A stretch of DNA of 64,000 bases from Scalesia atractyloides (taxonomy: Eukaryota; Streptophyta; Magnoliopsida; Asterales; Asteraceae). The notes under the pieces were generated by a model, which saw only the letters and a list, made by a program, of their open reading frames with translations, was not told the origin of the DNA and did not search any database. Made by a program: the position numbers and the translations under genes. This document shows, piece after piece, positions 35,519-46,304 of the stretch. Every line of letters starts with the position of its first letter. The first letter of the stretch is position 1. The DNA is taken from NCBI GenBank assembly GCA_947069175.1, contig CAMTDV010000027.1:44405369-44469368 (forward strand), read 5' to 3'.

Positions 35519-35962
35519 TGTTGGTGCATAATGTCTATTGCCTACGTCTAGGATATGCTGATTTTGTATATAGGGCTTAGAATGTCAGTTTGTAAATGTT
35601 ATTGTATGATTTATTTTTTTGTAGCTGACTCGTACGAGTGAGTCATATGACTCGTATGAGTGACACTCTGTCACTCGTACGACGCAGCACTCTGTTTCAC
35701 ACTCTCCTGTGCGAGTCATGTCGACCTATAAATAGAGGAGTGTTGTGTCAGAGCTAGTTAGAGTTAGTCCAGTTGGTGTGGCGAAGCCCTGCTGAATTGT
35801 TTACTCTTATTGTACTTTTTCACGTCAATCAATATATTCAAAGCAGTTAAACAGTAGATCTCACTTGTTCGTTTGTCAACCTCACTAACAATGAATTCCG
35901 CCTTTGTTAGTTGCATTAGATCAGTCCGGTTGCTCATTGAAGGAGAGCCGATCCCCCTCACA
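35519..35962 (+). repeat. 3' LTR of SIRE-1
   Basis: Partner of 22555-23014. It lacks a 16 bp piece present in the 5' copy, retains the TATA box (35727-35735), and ends CCCCTCACA. It is followed by TGAGA, the near-duplicate of AGAGA at the left end. Confidence 0.92.
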
Positions 35963-37340
35963 TGAGAGCAATTATTGTTAAGGATAAGGATCTGAAACAT
36001 AATGTTGTGGCCTTACTAAATGAGGAGGATAAGAAAGCCACACCGTTTAATCCGATAATGCCTTTCTTGAAAAGATCTCGAATCTTCAAGGCTATAATAG
36101 AGGTCCGTGTACCCTATAAGTCTATAATCAGAGAATTATGGAACAATGTTACTAGGGAATGCTAGTTGTCACCTCAAGAGATACATTCAACAGTCTGAAC
36201 AAGAAAGTTGTAATCACTGAAGCTTTAATATGAGAAGTACTGGTTTTTAAATATTTACCTAATGATCCTGATATGTTAGATGAGAGGTTGGTCAAGGGAT
36301 GTTTTCTAAGGATAGGGTATGATGGGTATATCAATGCTACCAGTTATGTGAAGAGTTGTGTACCAAGTCCTTACAAGTTTTTAATGCATGTAATGATACA
36401 ATGTCTTGGACATAGGAGGGAGGTTATAATGTAGTACCGGATTATTTGATGAGTTCTACCGCAACATTGTGTTTGAATTTGAAGTTTAAGTTCTCGCTGA
36501 TGATTTTTCAACAATAGAACAACAACATATGTGATACCAGGTTGCTTATGTATCCAAGGTTTGTACAATTACTTATTGATCATAAAATCAAAGACCTAGA
36601 GAAGAGATAAATAATAAGATGGAGTTAGAACACATGAACAACATAACACTTGAGCGATTGACATCTTACAACAATAAAAAGAAAAAAGATATTTCACCAT
36701 ACAAAGGATTATTTGGTCATCTCTAGAAAGAAAGGTACATAGCTCCTGAAGATGGTAAATGGAGGCATGATGATAGTAATTATGAGAATGAATCAGAAAA
36801 GACAAAGAAGTTCATGTATTCGAAAAGTAAGAGAATCAAGAAGGAAGACAATAGTCAAGGATCTCAGAAGAAACGAAAACGTTCTAGAGCTAAGAAGGTT
36901 ATTGATGTTTAAGAAGTAGTTGTGTCTGCTACATTTGATAAAGAGAAATTCGATGATGAGAGAACCAACTCTGATGAAGAGGTTCCACTAAAAACTAGCA
37001 CTTATGATCCAAGAGCTAGTTTTGAGAGACAAAGAAAGAAGAAACAATCTTAAGACGAAAAAAGATGAATATTATGTACAAGAGGTTGAGATACCCAAGG
37101 TTGTTTAGTAAACCGGTGCTCGAAAGAATAGTTCAGCAAACACTACATTGAAGAAGAAAACCGGTTCACCAGCAGCTAAGAAAGCTATAATTGAATCTGA
37201 GATTAAACTGTTGATGAACCGGATGAGCCGGTGTCACAATCCCTGACCAAACCCTTGACGAGAGTCGTGAAAGTGGTACCGATGGTTATTTTGAAAACAT
37301 CGCTGCGGAAAAATTCATCAGGACCATGAATTAGGAAAAA
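35963..37340 (+). pseudogene. SIRE-0 env-like ORF, continuation
   Basis: After the target duplication the frame resumes as AIIVKDKDLKHNVVALLNEE (35968 on), in frame with the ATG GAG AGA left of SIRE-1. Downstream pieces, in several frames, are VPYKSIIRELWNNVTREC, then a segment resembling SIRE-1 VKGCFYRMGYPGFVNA near 36290-36350, and later Lys/Glu-rich sequence to about 37060 and beyond. Many stops are present. It diverges strongly from SIRE-1 at base level, so SIRE-0 is a different family. Confidence 0.65.
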
Positions 37341-38078
37341 TACCAGAGTTTAGAAACACCGGATTTATTTATTAAACAGATGGGGATAAACCCATGTTTT
37401 ACAAAGGTAGCTTTAATAGAGGATTAACCCAAATTCTTAAAACAACATTTCTTAATATAATTGATAAAATAAGCCACTTCTTTAACCCTTTTGGTGTCCT
37501 ATCACAACTCTTATTAAGAGCTACTATAATCACCTGAAACATTTTTAAAAGCATTTTATCAGCAGGAAATACCGGTGAGATAATTCATTTTGTATAAGAA
37601 GACACATTGTTATAATTTTCAACATTAAGGGTTCTTACATTTGTTTCAATCTTTCAATTACTCAAATCAGTATTTGTCACTCAGTGGCAGTTCCTGTGAC
37701 TATGGTTATATCACTATTGGCCCTCAATTGTCAAATAGCGAATCTTATTAAGTAGTGTATACAAAACCCCACATACTGGCAGTAATTTAAGAATACAAAA
37801 ACTTGATCACTATAAATACAACTAGAAAACATCTAGGGTTTTGAAGCCTTTGATAAAGATAGAATGACTCACAAAGTTGTGAGAAAAGAGAATGACTCAC
37901 CTTGTAGGTCTATATTTCTTGATTTAACAGGCTTCTTGATTCTAAGCCTTCTAAGAGTTAAGCATCTACTTATAATTCTGAATCTTCTAGTAATTAAGCA
38001 TTTATGTTGATAGTAACTTATAGTTTTGAGCTTTGTGATAGTCAAACATTTAGTTTAAGAGAGTAGAGTACATGTTAG
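37341..38078. other. Unassigned; possible promoter
   Basis: Only a CTATAAATACA TATA-like box at 37810-37820 stands out, followed by transcript-leader-like sequence (TCTAGGGTTTTGAAGCC). It could belong to an unrecognised LTR, perhaps that of SIRE-0. No coding frame is supportable. Confidence 0.3.
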
Positions 38079-38754
38079 TGTAAAACCAAATCGAACCTAA
38101 CGAGGTCACGAGATCAGAACCATAACGTAGATGACAAAGTATAGCCTTATTCAGACAGCACTTAAACATCCGTTAGTTGGTTCCCTGATCGATCGGACAT
38201 AATATCGTATTGGTTATCATTGGTTAGAACGCCAACGTATAGAAAGAAGAAGAGAATACTCCTAAGCTTCCTATTTATAGATAAGGAATTTGCCTTTTTT
38301 TCTAGGAAGTTTCATATATAGCTTCCCTAGATAAACCTTCCCTAAATAAATCTTCCCTGGATAAGCCTTCTCTGGATAAACCTTCCCAAGTTGTTATCTA
38401 CCCATATATATATATTCCTTATATATGTCTTCCTTATATATACCTTCCTTATATGTTATCTACCCCATATATACCTATTTAGATGTTTATTTACTTCATA
38501 TATTTACTTAGATCTTAAGTTATTAAACTTACTTAACTGTTTGGTTGTTAAACTTAGCTATTAAACTAATTAATTTACTTTAACTATTTAATTAAGTAAA
38601 TTTAGCGGATTAATTAATTAACTTACTTAGCTGATTAACTAATTAGCTTACTTAGCTGTTAAGTTTCGTTTCCTTAGCTATTAAGTTTACTTAACCACTA
38701 AGGTTTCTTAACCGTTAGGTTTTCTTAACCACTAAAATTTTTGGTTAAATCTAC
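38079..38754 (-). repeat. LTR-like copy related to the chromovirus LTR
   Basis: From 38079 (TGTAAAACC) the sequence CGAGATCAGAACCATAACG ... ACAAAGTATAGCCTTATTCA parallels 38815-38860 in the LTR at 38802-39345. A minus-strand TATA (CTATAAATAG) lies at about 38270-38279. Inside are degenerate tandem repeats. The right boundary is a guess based on a terminal CA-type end. Confidence 0.45.
38305..38720. repeat. Degenerate tandem repeats
   Basis: A 15 bp unit of the form TGGATAAACCTTCCC is repeated about five times at 38325-38395. It is followed by TCCTTATATATACCT-type units and then CTTACTTAGCTGTTAA-type units to about 38720. Confidence 0.65.
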
Positions 38755-38801
38755 ATAAACACTCATTGCGACTCGTATTAGTGTATTAACCCAATTCAAA
38801 C

Positions 38802-39345
38802 TGTAATGATAATCATGAGATCAAAACCGCAATGTACAAAGTATCACCTTATTCAGGCAGAACTTTAGCTTTTCATTGCTAGGATTTTAGATCAATCAGA
38901 CAGTGTATCGTTTCAGCGATCAGGGTTTCGTACACTTTCTATGCAGCAGAGTTTCGAGGGTTTAAAGTTCTCGGGCATAAGGACAATACTTCGAGAGAGA
39001 AAGAAAAGAAAAATGAGCAGATTAAATGTCCAAACTTCGTTCTATTTATGCCTGTATTTCGATCTTGTCGCGTCACGCGACCAATCTTCATCATCACCAT
39101 CACGTAGCGCGATGGGGTAGATTAGGGCATAGGTGGCATGAGTCACCATGTAGGCATGCCACGTGGCAACACGTTTCTCCTATCAAACAGGTAGGTGCCA
39201 CGTCACGTGACCACCCTTTACAAACCTCATCGCGTAGCACAACGACAATTAAAACTTGATTTCATCGTTTTTCATGTAGGTTCTCGTCGTACGCGTTGGA
39301 GTTTCAATTATGAATTGATATGGGGCTTTTTTTAGGCTAGTTACA
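38802..39345 (-). repeat. 3' LTR of an antisense chromovirus
   Basis: On minus it starts TGTAACTAGCC at 39345 and ends ATTACA at 38802. It is preceded on minus by the purine tract GGTGGGGAGGA (39356-39346) at the end of integrase. A TATA-like element lies near 39040. Length is 544 bp. The partner 5' LTR is not in the window. Confidence 0.75.
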
Positions 39346-39918
39346 TCCTCCCCACCTTGTTTTAAATCTCGTCCTCGAGATTCACCGGAATAAGTAAGGA
39401 TATGGATACTTTTGCTTGTTCTCCGACCCTATTTCCCAAAAATATTCTGATCATTTCTTTGAATTCCACTTTACTTTAACCAGAACTAATTTCTATGCCT
39501 TGCGATTTTTATCTTTGACTTGTAAAGGTCTTTCAGCGAACTTTAATTTTTTATTTACCTCTATATCTTTGAAGAGGTACGACAAAAGATTCATCAGCTA
39601 AGCATTTCCTTAAGTTGCATACATGAAATACATTAGGTGTACTTGCCATTTCTTCTTTCAATTTTAGCTGATAAGCTACTGGTCCAATTCTTTTAATAAC
39701 TTCAACAGTCCAAAAATCTCGGGATTAGCTTTCCTTTCTTACCGAATCTGACTATTCCGTTCCACGGAGAGACTTTTAATAGTATACTTTCTCTGATTTG
39801 AAATTCTAATGGTTTGTCGATCTCATGGCCTGATAGTTGCTTTTCTCATACGATGTCCAACATACTAGATGGTACTATCATCCATAAAGTACTTTAAATG
39901 GGGCAGCATTAATATGGG
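39346..39918 (-). pseudogene. Chromovirus integrase C-terminal fragment
   Basis: On minus, reading from 39918: NAAPFKVLYG, then NLRKCLADESFVVPLQ, the standard end of Ty3/gypsy chromovirus integrase, then VKVRWNSKKGSEYFWE, matching the usual VRWNS-GPEFTWE tail. Stops interrupt it. Everything upstream is missing: SIRE-2 begins at 39919 and the sequence on its far side is Athila rather than integrase. Confidence 0.8.
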
Positions 39919-40379
39919 TGTTAGAACTTTTGAGATTGTTGGTACTTAGTTTAATTAGGTTTTGGATTGTTTTGTAAAGTTTTATAGTAATCTAGAAAGT
40001 TCAGGGGCTAAAGTGTAACTACAGCGAAACTTCCCTGTAGCGGCGTAATTACGTAACTGACATATTTATTAAATACGCTAGGTAGCCTGTATTATATACA
40101 TCAGTTGACTGGAAACCCTAGTCCAAGGTTCTTGGAGAAGTTTTGGTGATTTCTTGTGTTGTGATTATTGTTCTTGTGCTAAATCCGAATATCCAGGTGC
40201 ATTAAATGTGTTTTGTCAGTTGGGATTACATATACAACACTTGTTATTGCATCCAAAACAAGAATCTTCATCTTCATCTGTTGGTTTTCTTAACTTTTAC
40301 ACATTTAAACAACTAATCTATGGTTGTTTGGGTGTTAACAATCAAACCACTGTGATCCGAATCAGTTTTGGGACTCACA
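39919..40379 (+). repeat. 5' LTR of SIRE-2
   Basis: It runs from TGTTAGAACTTTTGAG to GGGACTCACA. It includes an AAATACGC/GCGTAATT tag near 40040-40085 of the family-specific palindrome set. Its TATA box is weak; TGTATTATATACATC near 40088 is a candidate. Confidence 0.9.
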
Positions 40380-40382
40380 ATT

Positions 40383-40395
40383 TGGTATCAGAGCC
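40383..40395 (+). promoter_or_regulatory. Primer binding site of SIRE-2
   Basis: TGGTATCAGAGCC, complementary to initiator tRNA-Met, three bases after the LTR. Confidence 0.9.
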
Positions 40396-41036
40396 TTTGT
40401 GCTCTTGATTGTTTGAGTTTTTGTTAAGATTCTTCAAGTTTTGAAGGTTTTTCAAAAGTTTTCAAAGGTTCAAGGTTTTCAAATTTTTAGACTTAAAATG
40501 GCTTGATCTGGTGTGTTTAATCATAGGTTGTTGTTAATCAGTGTTTTAGTAAACATTTAGGTCATTTTGATACAAAGAAACATGGATTTTGTCTCGTTTT
40601 TGAGTAATTAGAGGGTTTTTGTTCATACTTAAACCCTACTAGGCGTATTTAAATTTGAAGACCACGTAGATAATTTTGAATTTAGCGTAATTAGTTTGAA
40701 GATCGCATAATTAACAAATACACCGGAAATATACCAGCGGATTTGTTGATTCTCAGCGAAATAATGTCAGCATATTTAATCGAAGGCGACTTCGTAGTCA
40801 GTGATAAAGATCCACAACGATTTTATCACGGTGATCAGCGTACTTAGCCAAACTTACGTGTGTTTTATTTGCACCAGAGGAATTAGCTATTGTCGCCGGT
40901 CAAGGATTTCAAGAACCTCAACGTATTTGACCAAGCTCCACATAATTAACTGTTAACCGGTGTATTTGAACATAGTACTTCAAAAACCAGCGTATTTAAT
41001 CTCTGATCATCAATTTGAACTTAAAATCAAACCAAA
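40396..41036 (+). other. SIRE-2 5' leader
   Basis: Non-coding, ending at the gag ATG (41037). It holds degenerate copies of the GCGTATTTAATAAATACGC tag, for example ACAAATACACCGGA and CAGCATATTTAATCG. Confidence 0.65.
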
Positions 41037-42673
41037 ATGTCACTTAATCAACTGAATCCAATCGCTCAAGCCGAAGTTGAAATTGGAACTGCAACTAGGC
41101 CTCCCAAATTGAAGGGATCCGAAGATTTCAGCAGGTGGAAAAACATAATGAAGTCATTCTTTGAGTATACGGACTATACTCAGTGGATGTCCATCACCGT
41201 AGGACCCCATGTTCCTATGGTTATTCGCGATGACATCCGTACTATCAACGAAGATCCCTCAACCTTCACTGATGAAGATAGGCCACTCATCCAATGTGAT
41301 CATTGGGCTCACGCTGCTCTTAACTATGGTTCTGTCAAATGATGACAACAACTTGTTTGAAGAATACACCTTGGCTCATGAACTTTGGTTGGCTCTTATC
41401 GATCACTATGAAGGCAGTGGAGAACTGATGGAAAACAAGAAAAAGAATACGACATGTTTGGAAGTGTTCGAGGTGAAAGTCTGTCAAATCACATTAGCCG
41501 CTTTCTGAATGTGTTAACAAAAATGAAGAAAGTTTGTAATCCTATTGCCAACTATGCTTCAATCAAAAAGCTTTTGGACTCTCTTCCAAAAGAATAGAGC
41601 TTACAGTGCATGATGATCAAAAGAACCTTCCTAAACAGTACGACTCCAGTTACACTTTTGGAATTGATCAACACTCTAAAGGCTTTCGAAATGGACTTGC
41701 TCAAAAGAGAGATGAATAAAACATGATACTCACAACAAAAATCTGCTCAATCCGCTGTTGTTATCATGCCCAAGAACATGGCATTCGTTGCCCCGACAGT
41801 CTTCAGGAGTTCAAGCTCTCAAAGTGCCAGTGTATCTTACTTCAACGCTTCTGCAAACTCTCCTAAGGCTCCACAGTCCAACCAGAAAGCTACTGTGGTC
41901 GGCGAAGCTCAAGCACTAAAGATCTCCACTGAACATGTTACACTGTTTAACACCTTCCTCAACAGTTATGAGGCTCTTACGTCGAGCGAACTGAAACGAG
42001 ACTTTCTTTCAGCCGAAGACATGTACCAAGTTTATCCAGATGATATGGAAGAAATGGAAATGGCAGATGGCTATGATCACCTTAAGACTGAAGAAATTTC
42101 AAGATAAGACAGGAAAGAGATTGTCTCCTGGAAAAGCCGGTTTCGACAAGTCAAAGTTGTGATGCTACAATTGCAAGAATTTGGGTCACTTCAAGAGAGA
42201 TTGCCCGCTGTTGAAGAACGAGAATGCTGAGATTACCCCAGCGAGAAGGCCAATCGCTATTGAGGAAAATGAGAATGCTGCTGATAACACCCCAAAGGCA
42301 CTGGTGGTAAAAGATTATGATTGGGCTGAAGAAATTGCTGAGGCAAAGGAAGAAGTCAACAAGGCTCTTATGACTAAAATCCCTACTGAATCAGTCTCAT
42401 CTTTATCAAACTGTGTTGGGAAACAAGCTGCAGGAATTCCTAAGGGCGACAAAGTTATAGATAAAGGATTGAAGAGCATAGTCGCTCCTACTGAAATGTC
42501 AATAGATAAGGGAAAGAAAGATGTAGAGAAGCCTGAACCGAAGAAGAAAGCCCAAGAAGCAACTAGCAGCATCAAGAATGAGAAAGCTTAAGCTCCTGCA
42601 ACCGCCATGAAAGCTAAATTTGCAAAGGAAAAAGAGGATAAGGATTAGAATAAATTGAAAAAAATGGCTTCGA
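41037..42673 (+). pseudogene. SIRE-2 gag and gag-pro linker
   Basis: The N-terminal capsid frame 41037-41342 starts MSLNQLNPIAQAEVEIG and contains FSRWKNIMKSFFEYTDYTQW. A shift follows to 41209-41508 (LAHELWLALIDHYEGSGELM) and on through NYASIKKLLDSLPKE. The segment 41766-42107 follows. The zinc knuckle CYNCKNLGHFKRDC is at 42163-42204, directly after an in-frame TGA. The Lys/Glu-rich linker 42181-42591 leads to protease. The start at 41037 is chosen because it follows the leader and begins the conserved domain. Confidence 0.85.
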
Positions 42674-43012
42674 ATGCTCATGGAATACATTTGGCACGTG
42701 GACAGTGGATCCTCAAGGCATATGACCGGATTGAAGGAACTCCTGAAGAACTTTCGATTCATCATCGACAACTTCATATCTTTTACCGGAGATGAAAAGG
42801 GAGGGAATATTGTTGGAATTGGAGACGTCGTATCTACAACACTTACATTGGAGAACGTCAATTATGTACCAGAATTGTGTTACAATCTCGTGAGTGTATC
42901 ACAAGTCTGCGACAAAGGAATATCGGTGCTATTCAACGACGTGGAATACCTACTTCGCAAGCTCGAGTACTCCGTTCCTGCCGAAATGATTATGCTCACA
43001 GCTCCTCGTTAA
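42674..43012 (+). pseudogene. SIRE-2 protease
   Basis: YIWHVDSGSSRHMTGLKELL gives the copia protease D-S-G at about 42700. It continues through GGNIVGIGDVVSTTLTLEN to SVSQVCDKGISVLFNDVEY. The 113-residue stretch is open and ends in a stop at 43010. The first copy of the duplicated block begins within it at about 42893. Confidence 0.85.
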
Positions 43013-44618
43013 AACAACACCTACGTTCTCAATATGAAAAACGCAAAATCCAATGAGCATATGACGTGTCTGATCTCCAAGGCGTCAAAATCGGAATCAC
43101 TGCTTTGGCACAGGCGGTTGGGGCATGTCAATTTCAAAAATATGAATAAACTCTCCAAGTTAAATTTAGTGAGAGGTTTACCTATAAAAGAATTTCCATT
43201 TTCAGAAAAATGTATCGCATGCGTCCAAGGCAAGCAACACAAAAAGCCGCACAAATCCAAAGCAGTGAATACGATAATCGCACCATTGCAATTGTTGCAT
43301 ATGGATCTTTTTGGTCCTATTAGTGTTAAAAGTCTGGCTAAAAGATCGTATTGCTTGGTGATGACAGATGACTTCTCTCGATTTTCATGGGTGTATTTTC
43401 TTGAAGCTAAAAGCGAGACCGCCTCCACTCTCAAGACCTTCATTTCCATGATCGAAAATGTGAGAGGTCAAATCAGTCAGAAGTGACAATGGATCTGAAT
43501 TCAAAAATCAAACATTTATCCCTTTCTGTGAAGAAAAGGAAATTCTCCTTCAGTACAATGCAGCTAGAACTCCTCAACAAAATGGAGTAGCAGAATGAAA
43601 GAATAGAACACTCATTGAAGCTGCTCGAACTATGCTTGTAGACTCCAAGCTGCCAATTATCTTCTGTGCAGAGGCAGTCAACACAACATGCTACGTCCTA
43701 AATCGAGTTCTCATTGTTAAACCTTACGGAAAAAATGCTTATGAACTTTTTTTCAAAGAAAGCCTCTGATAGACTTCTTCAGACCTTTTGGTTGCTCATG
43801 TACTCTTCTCAACACAGAAGACAATTCAATGAAGTTTGAAGCGATTGACGATGTGTGTTACGTCATGGGATATTCATCTACTCAGAAGGCGTATCGTGTT
43901 TACAACAAACGAACCAAGATGGTACTTGAATCATACTATGTCGACTTTCAAAAAGGAAACACAACCAACACTGGAAATTTTACAAACTAGTTTTATGATG
44001 TAGATGTTGTTTTCAAGACTTTCAACATTCCTGAATCACTCTCTTAAACCGAACCTACAAAAACGACCCCTATTGAACCCTTGTTTAATCCATCAGACAT
44101 TGGCTTCACCCCTTTCACAACTCATTTCACCCTAGTTTTACCCAATCCAATCCTTCCTGTCGAAGAAGTTAATGGTGACACTTCGAATGAGAATGCATCT
44201 ACAAACGATACTTCTTCTTCACAACCGAATGTGGATGAACTAACTCAAGAAGATGAGCCTCCAATTATCTATGTCAACGGACATTTCACCAATCTACCTC
44301 AACAAATTGATACCCACACCAATGCAGGTTACAAGACAAATAGAAATCAACCCATTGAAAATGTCATTAGTCTGTGGAAGATGGAGTACAAACTCGTGGA
44401 CAAACATATATCATCAACAAAGGATTGTATGCTATGTTTCTTTCGCAGTCCGTGCCAAGTGACATCGAAGAAGCTATTCAGGATTCTAGCTGGGTATAGG
44501 CAATGCCGGAAGAATTATCTTAGTTACCTAAGCTCAAAGTTTGGGAACACGTTAATATACCAGATGAAAAGTATCCCATTGGCACAAAGTGGGAATTCCG
44601 TAACAAAATGGATGATCA
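42893..44618 (+). repeat. Tandem duplication in SIRE-2 pol, copy 1
   Basis: It covers SQVCDKGISVLFNDVE through the GAG-pre-integrase region, integrase and the start of RT (GYKTNRNQPIENV ... NKMDD). The equivalent sequence recurs in order at 44619-46304. By eye the two copies differ at about 13% of bases over 430 bp, more than the LTRs differ from each other. Confidence 0.9.
43013..44080 (+). pseudogene. SIRE-2 integrase, copy 1
   Basis: LLWHRRLGHVNFKNMNKL with CIACVQGKQHKK gives an intact HHCC finger; HMDLFGPISVKS has the first Asp (about 43305). The open frame 43034-43486 ends by a small indel just before the second-Asp motif near 43480. Later pieces include NGVAE-like sequence near 43585 and RPFGCSCTLLNTEDN to about 43830, with several breaks. 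This copy is dead. Confidence 0.85.
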
Positions 44619-45505
44619 TGAGCATATCACAAGTCTGCGACAAAGGAATATCGGTGCTGTTCAACGATGTGGAATGCCTATTTCTAAAGCCCGAATACTC
44701 CTTTCCCGCCGAAATGATTATGCTCACAACTCCTCGTCAAAACAACACCTACGTTCTCAATATGAAAAACGCAAAATCCAATGAGCATATGATGTGTCAG
44801 ATCTCCAAAGCTTCAGAATCGGAATCACTGCTTTGGCACAGGCGGTTGGGGCATGTGAACTTCAAAAATATGAATAAACTCTCTAAATTAAATCTAGTAA
44901 GAGGTTTACCAATAAAAGAATTTCCTTTTTTAGAAAAATGTATCGCATGCGCCCAAGGCAAGCAACACAAAAAGCCACACAAGCCCAAGGCAGTGAATAC
45001 GATAACCGCACCATTGCAAGTGCTGCACATGGATCTTTTTGGCCCTATCAGTGTTAAAAGTTTAGCTAAAAGATCTAATTGCTTGGTGATTGCAGATGAT
45101 TTTTATCGCTCCTCAAAGGTTTACTTTCTTCAAGCAAAGAGGGAAACAACATCCGTTCTTCAGACCTTCATTCCGATGATCGAGGACGTCATCAAACTAA
45201 AGGTTAAATTAGTCAGAAGTGATAACGTTCCTGAATTCAAAAATCAGACGTTTATCTCATTCTGCAAAGAAAAGGGAATTTGCCTTCAGTTCAGTGCAGC
45301 CAGAACTCCTCAGCAAAATGGCATAGCAGAACGGGAGAATAGAATACTCATTGAAGCTGCTCGAACTATGCTCGTAGACTCCAAGCTTCCTATCATCTTC
45401 TGGGCAGAAGCAGTTAACACATCGTGCTATGTTTTGAATCTAATTCTCATCGTTAACCTCATGGAAAAACCACCTATGAACTTATTTTCAAAAGAAAGCA
45501 TCTGA
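44081..45505 (+). CDS. Junction-spanning 474-residue ORF: RT-linker fused to a second integrase
   Basis: Residues 1-180 are the linker/RT-start from copy 1 (PIIYVNGHFTNLPQQID). At about residue 180 the duplication junction joins, in frame, to SISQVCDKGISVLFNDVE of copy 2. The integrase then has H253, H258, C287, C290 for the zinc finger and D318, D381, E417 for the catalytic triad, with 35 residues between D381 and E417. The glycine usual after the second Asp motif is Val (DNVPEF). It ends at a stop after FSKESI. It is the longest open frame in the window. Whether it was ever translated alone is unknown. Confidence 0.75.
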   Translation: MFNPSDIGFTPFTTHFTLVLPNPILPVEEVNGDTSNENASTNDTSSSQPNVDELTQEDEPPIIYVNGHFTNLPQQIDTHTNAGYKTNRNQPIENVISLWKMEYKLVDKHISSTKDCMLCFFRSPCQVTSKKLFRILAGYRQCRKNYLSYLSSKFGNTLIYQMKSIPLAQSGNSVTKWMIMSISQVCDKGISVLFNDVECLFLKPEYSFPAEMIMLTTPRQNNTYVLNMKNAKSNEHMMCQISKASESESLLWHRRLGHVNFKNMNKLSKLNLVRGLPIKEFPFLEKCIACAQGKQHKKPHKPKAVNTITAPLQVLHMDLFGPISVKSLAKRSNCLVIADDFYRSSKVYFLQAKRETTSVLQTFIPMIEDVIKLKVKLVRSDNVPEFKNQTFISFCKEKGICLQFSAARTPQQNGIAERENRILIEAARTMLVDSKLPIIFWAEAVNTSCYVLNLILIVNLMEKPPMNLFSKESI

Positions 45506-46304
45506 TAGATTTCTTTAAACCGTTTGGATGTTCTTGTACACTCCTCAACAATGAAGACAATCTTATCAAGTTTGAAGCAGTTGGTGATGTGTGGTACTTC
45601 ATGGGATATTCATCTACTCAAAAAGCGTATCGGGACTATAACAAACGAACAAAGATGATGCTTGAGTCACAGTACGTCGATTTTCAAGAAGGAAACTACA
45701 CCAACACTGGAAGTTCTCCCAACTTGTTTTATGATGTAGATGTTTCTTCAACACCTTCGACATTCCTGAACCTATTCCTGAAACCCAACCCACTGAAACC
45801 ACTCAAGTGGAACCACTGTTTGATTCATCAGACATTCGACTCACTCCTTTCACTACTCGTTTCACTCCCTTTTCAGATGATCCAATCCTTCCCGTGGACG
45901 AAACTAATGGGGATACTTCGGCTGAGAACGCATCTAAAAATGATGCTTCTTCCTCACAGACGAATGTGAATGAACCAACACAGGAAGATGGAACACCCAT
46001 CATCTATGTCGACGAACACTTCACCAATCTACCTCAGCAAATTGAAACACACATCAATGCAGGATACAAGACAAATCGGAATCACCCTCTTGAGAACGTA
46101 TTTGGTTCCACGGAAGATGGTGTACGAACTCGTGGACAGACAAAGGATTGTATGCCGCCTTTCTATCACAATCTGTACCAAACGAACTCGTGCAGGAAGA
46201 ACTATCTCAGTTCATGAAACTTAAAAGTAGAATTGGTTGACCTACTAGAAGGGAAGTTTCCAATCGGATTAAAGTGGGTATTTCGTAACAAAATGGATGA
46301 TCGT
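44619..46304 (+). repeat. Tandem duplication in SIRE-2 pol, copy 2
   Basis: It starts with CATATCACAAGTCTGCG, as at 42897, and runs to AACAAAATGGATGATC near 46302, where copy 1 had already switched. The continuation into RT (VVIKNKARLVVQGF) occurs only here. A short TGAG microhomology lies at the junction. Confidence 0.9.

Larger units (their letters stand above)
22555..35962 (+). mobile_element. SIRE-1: full-length Sirevirus (Ty1/copia), 13.4 kb
   Basis: Matching LTRs at 22555-23014 and 35519-35962 differ at about 6% of sites plus one 16 bp indel. A PBS complementary to initiator tRNA-Met lies at 23018-23030, and a polypurine tract at 35507-35516. Flanking pentamers AGAGA and TGAGA match 4 of 5. 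The order gag, PR, INT, RT, RNase H is that of Ty1/copia. The 2.9 kb env-like ORF after pol and the large gag-pro region place it with Sireviruses. All ORFs carry stops and frameshifts, so it is not autonomous now. Confidence 0.92.
20041..37340 (+). mobile_element. SIRE-0: old Sirevirus (Ty1/copia) derivative, pol deleted, split by SIRE-1
   Basis: The left half (20041-22554) has a gag remnant, then post-pol sequence, then the start of an env-like ORF. The right half (35963 to about 37340) resumes that ORF. The gag-to-post-pol junction at about 20838 shows that pol is missing: homologous points in SIRE-1 (about 24610 and 30946) lie 6.3 kb apart. The 5' LTR, leader and gag N-terminus are also gone. 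SIRE-1 is inserted at 22555-35962. The right end is uncertain and no 3' LTR is recognisable. Confidence 0.7.

Noticed and set aside
39092..39106. CATCATCACCATCAC, which reads as a run of His codons like a vector affinity tag
   Set aside because: It is embedded in the antisense chromovirus LTR with no vector sequence around it, so it is a chance low-complexity run.
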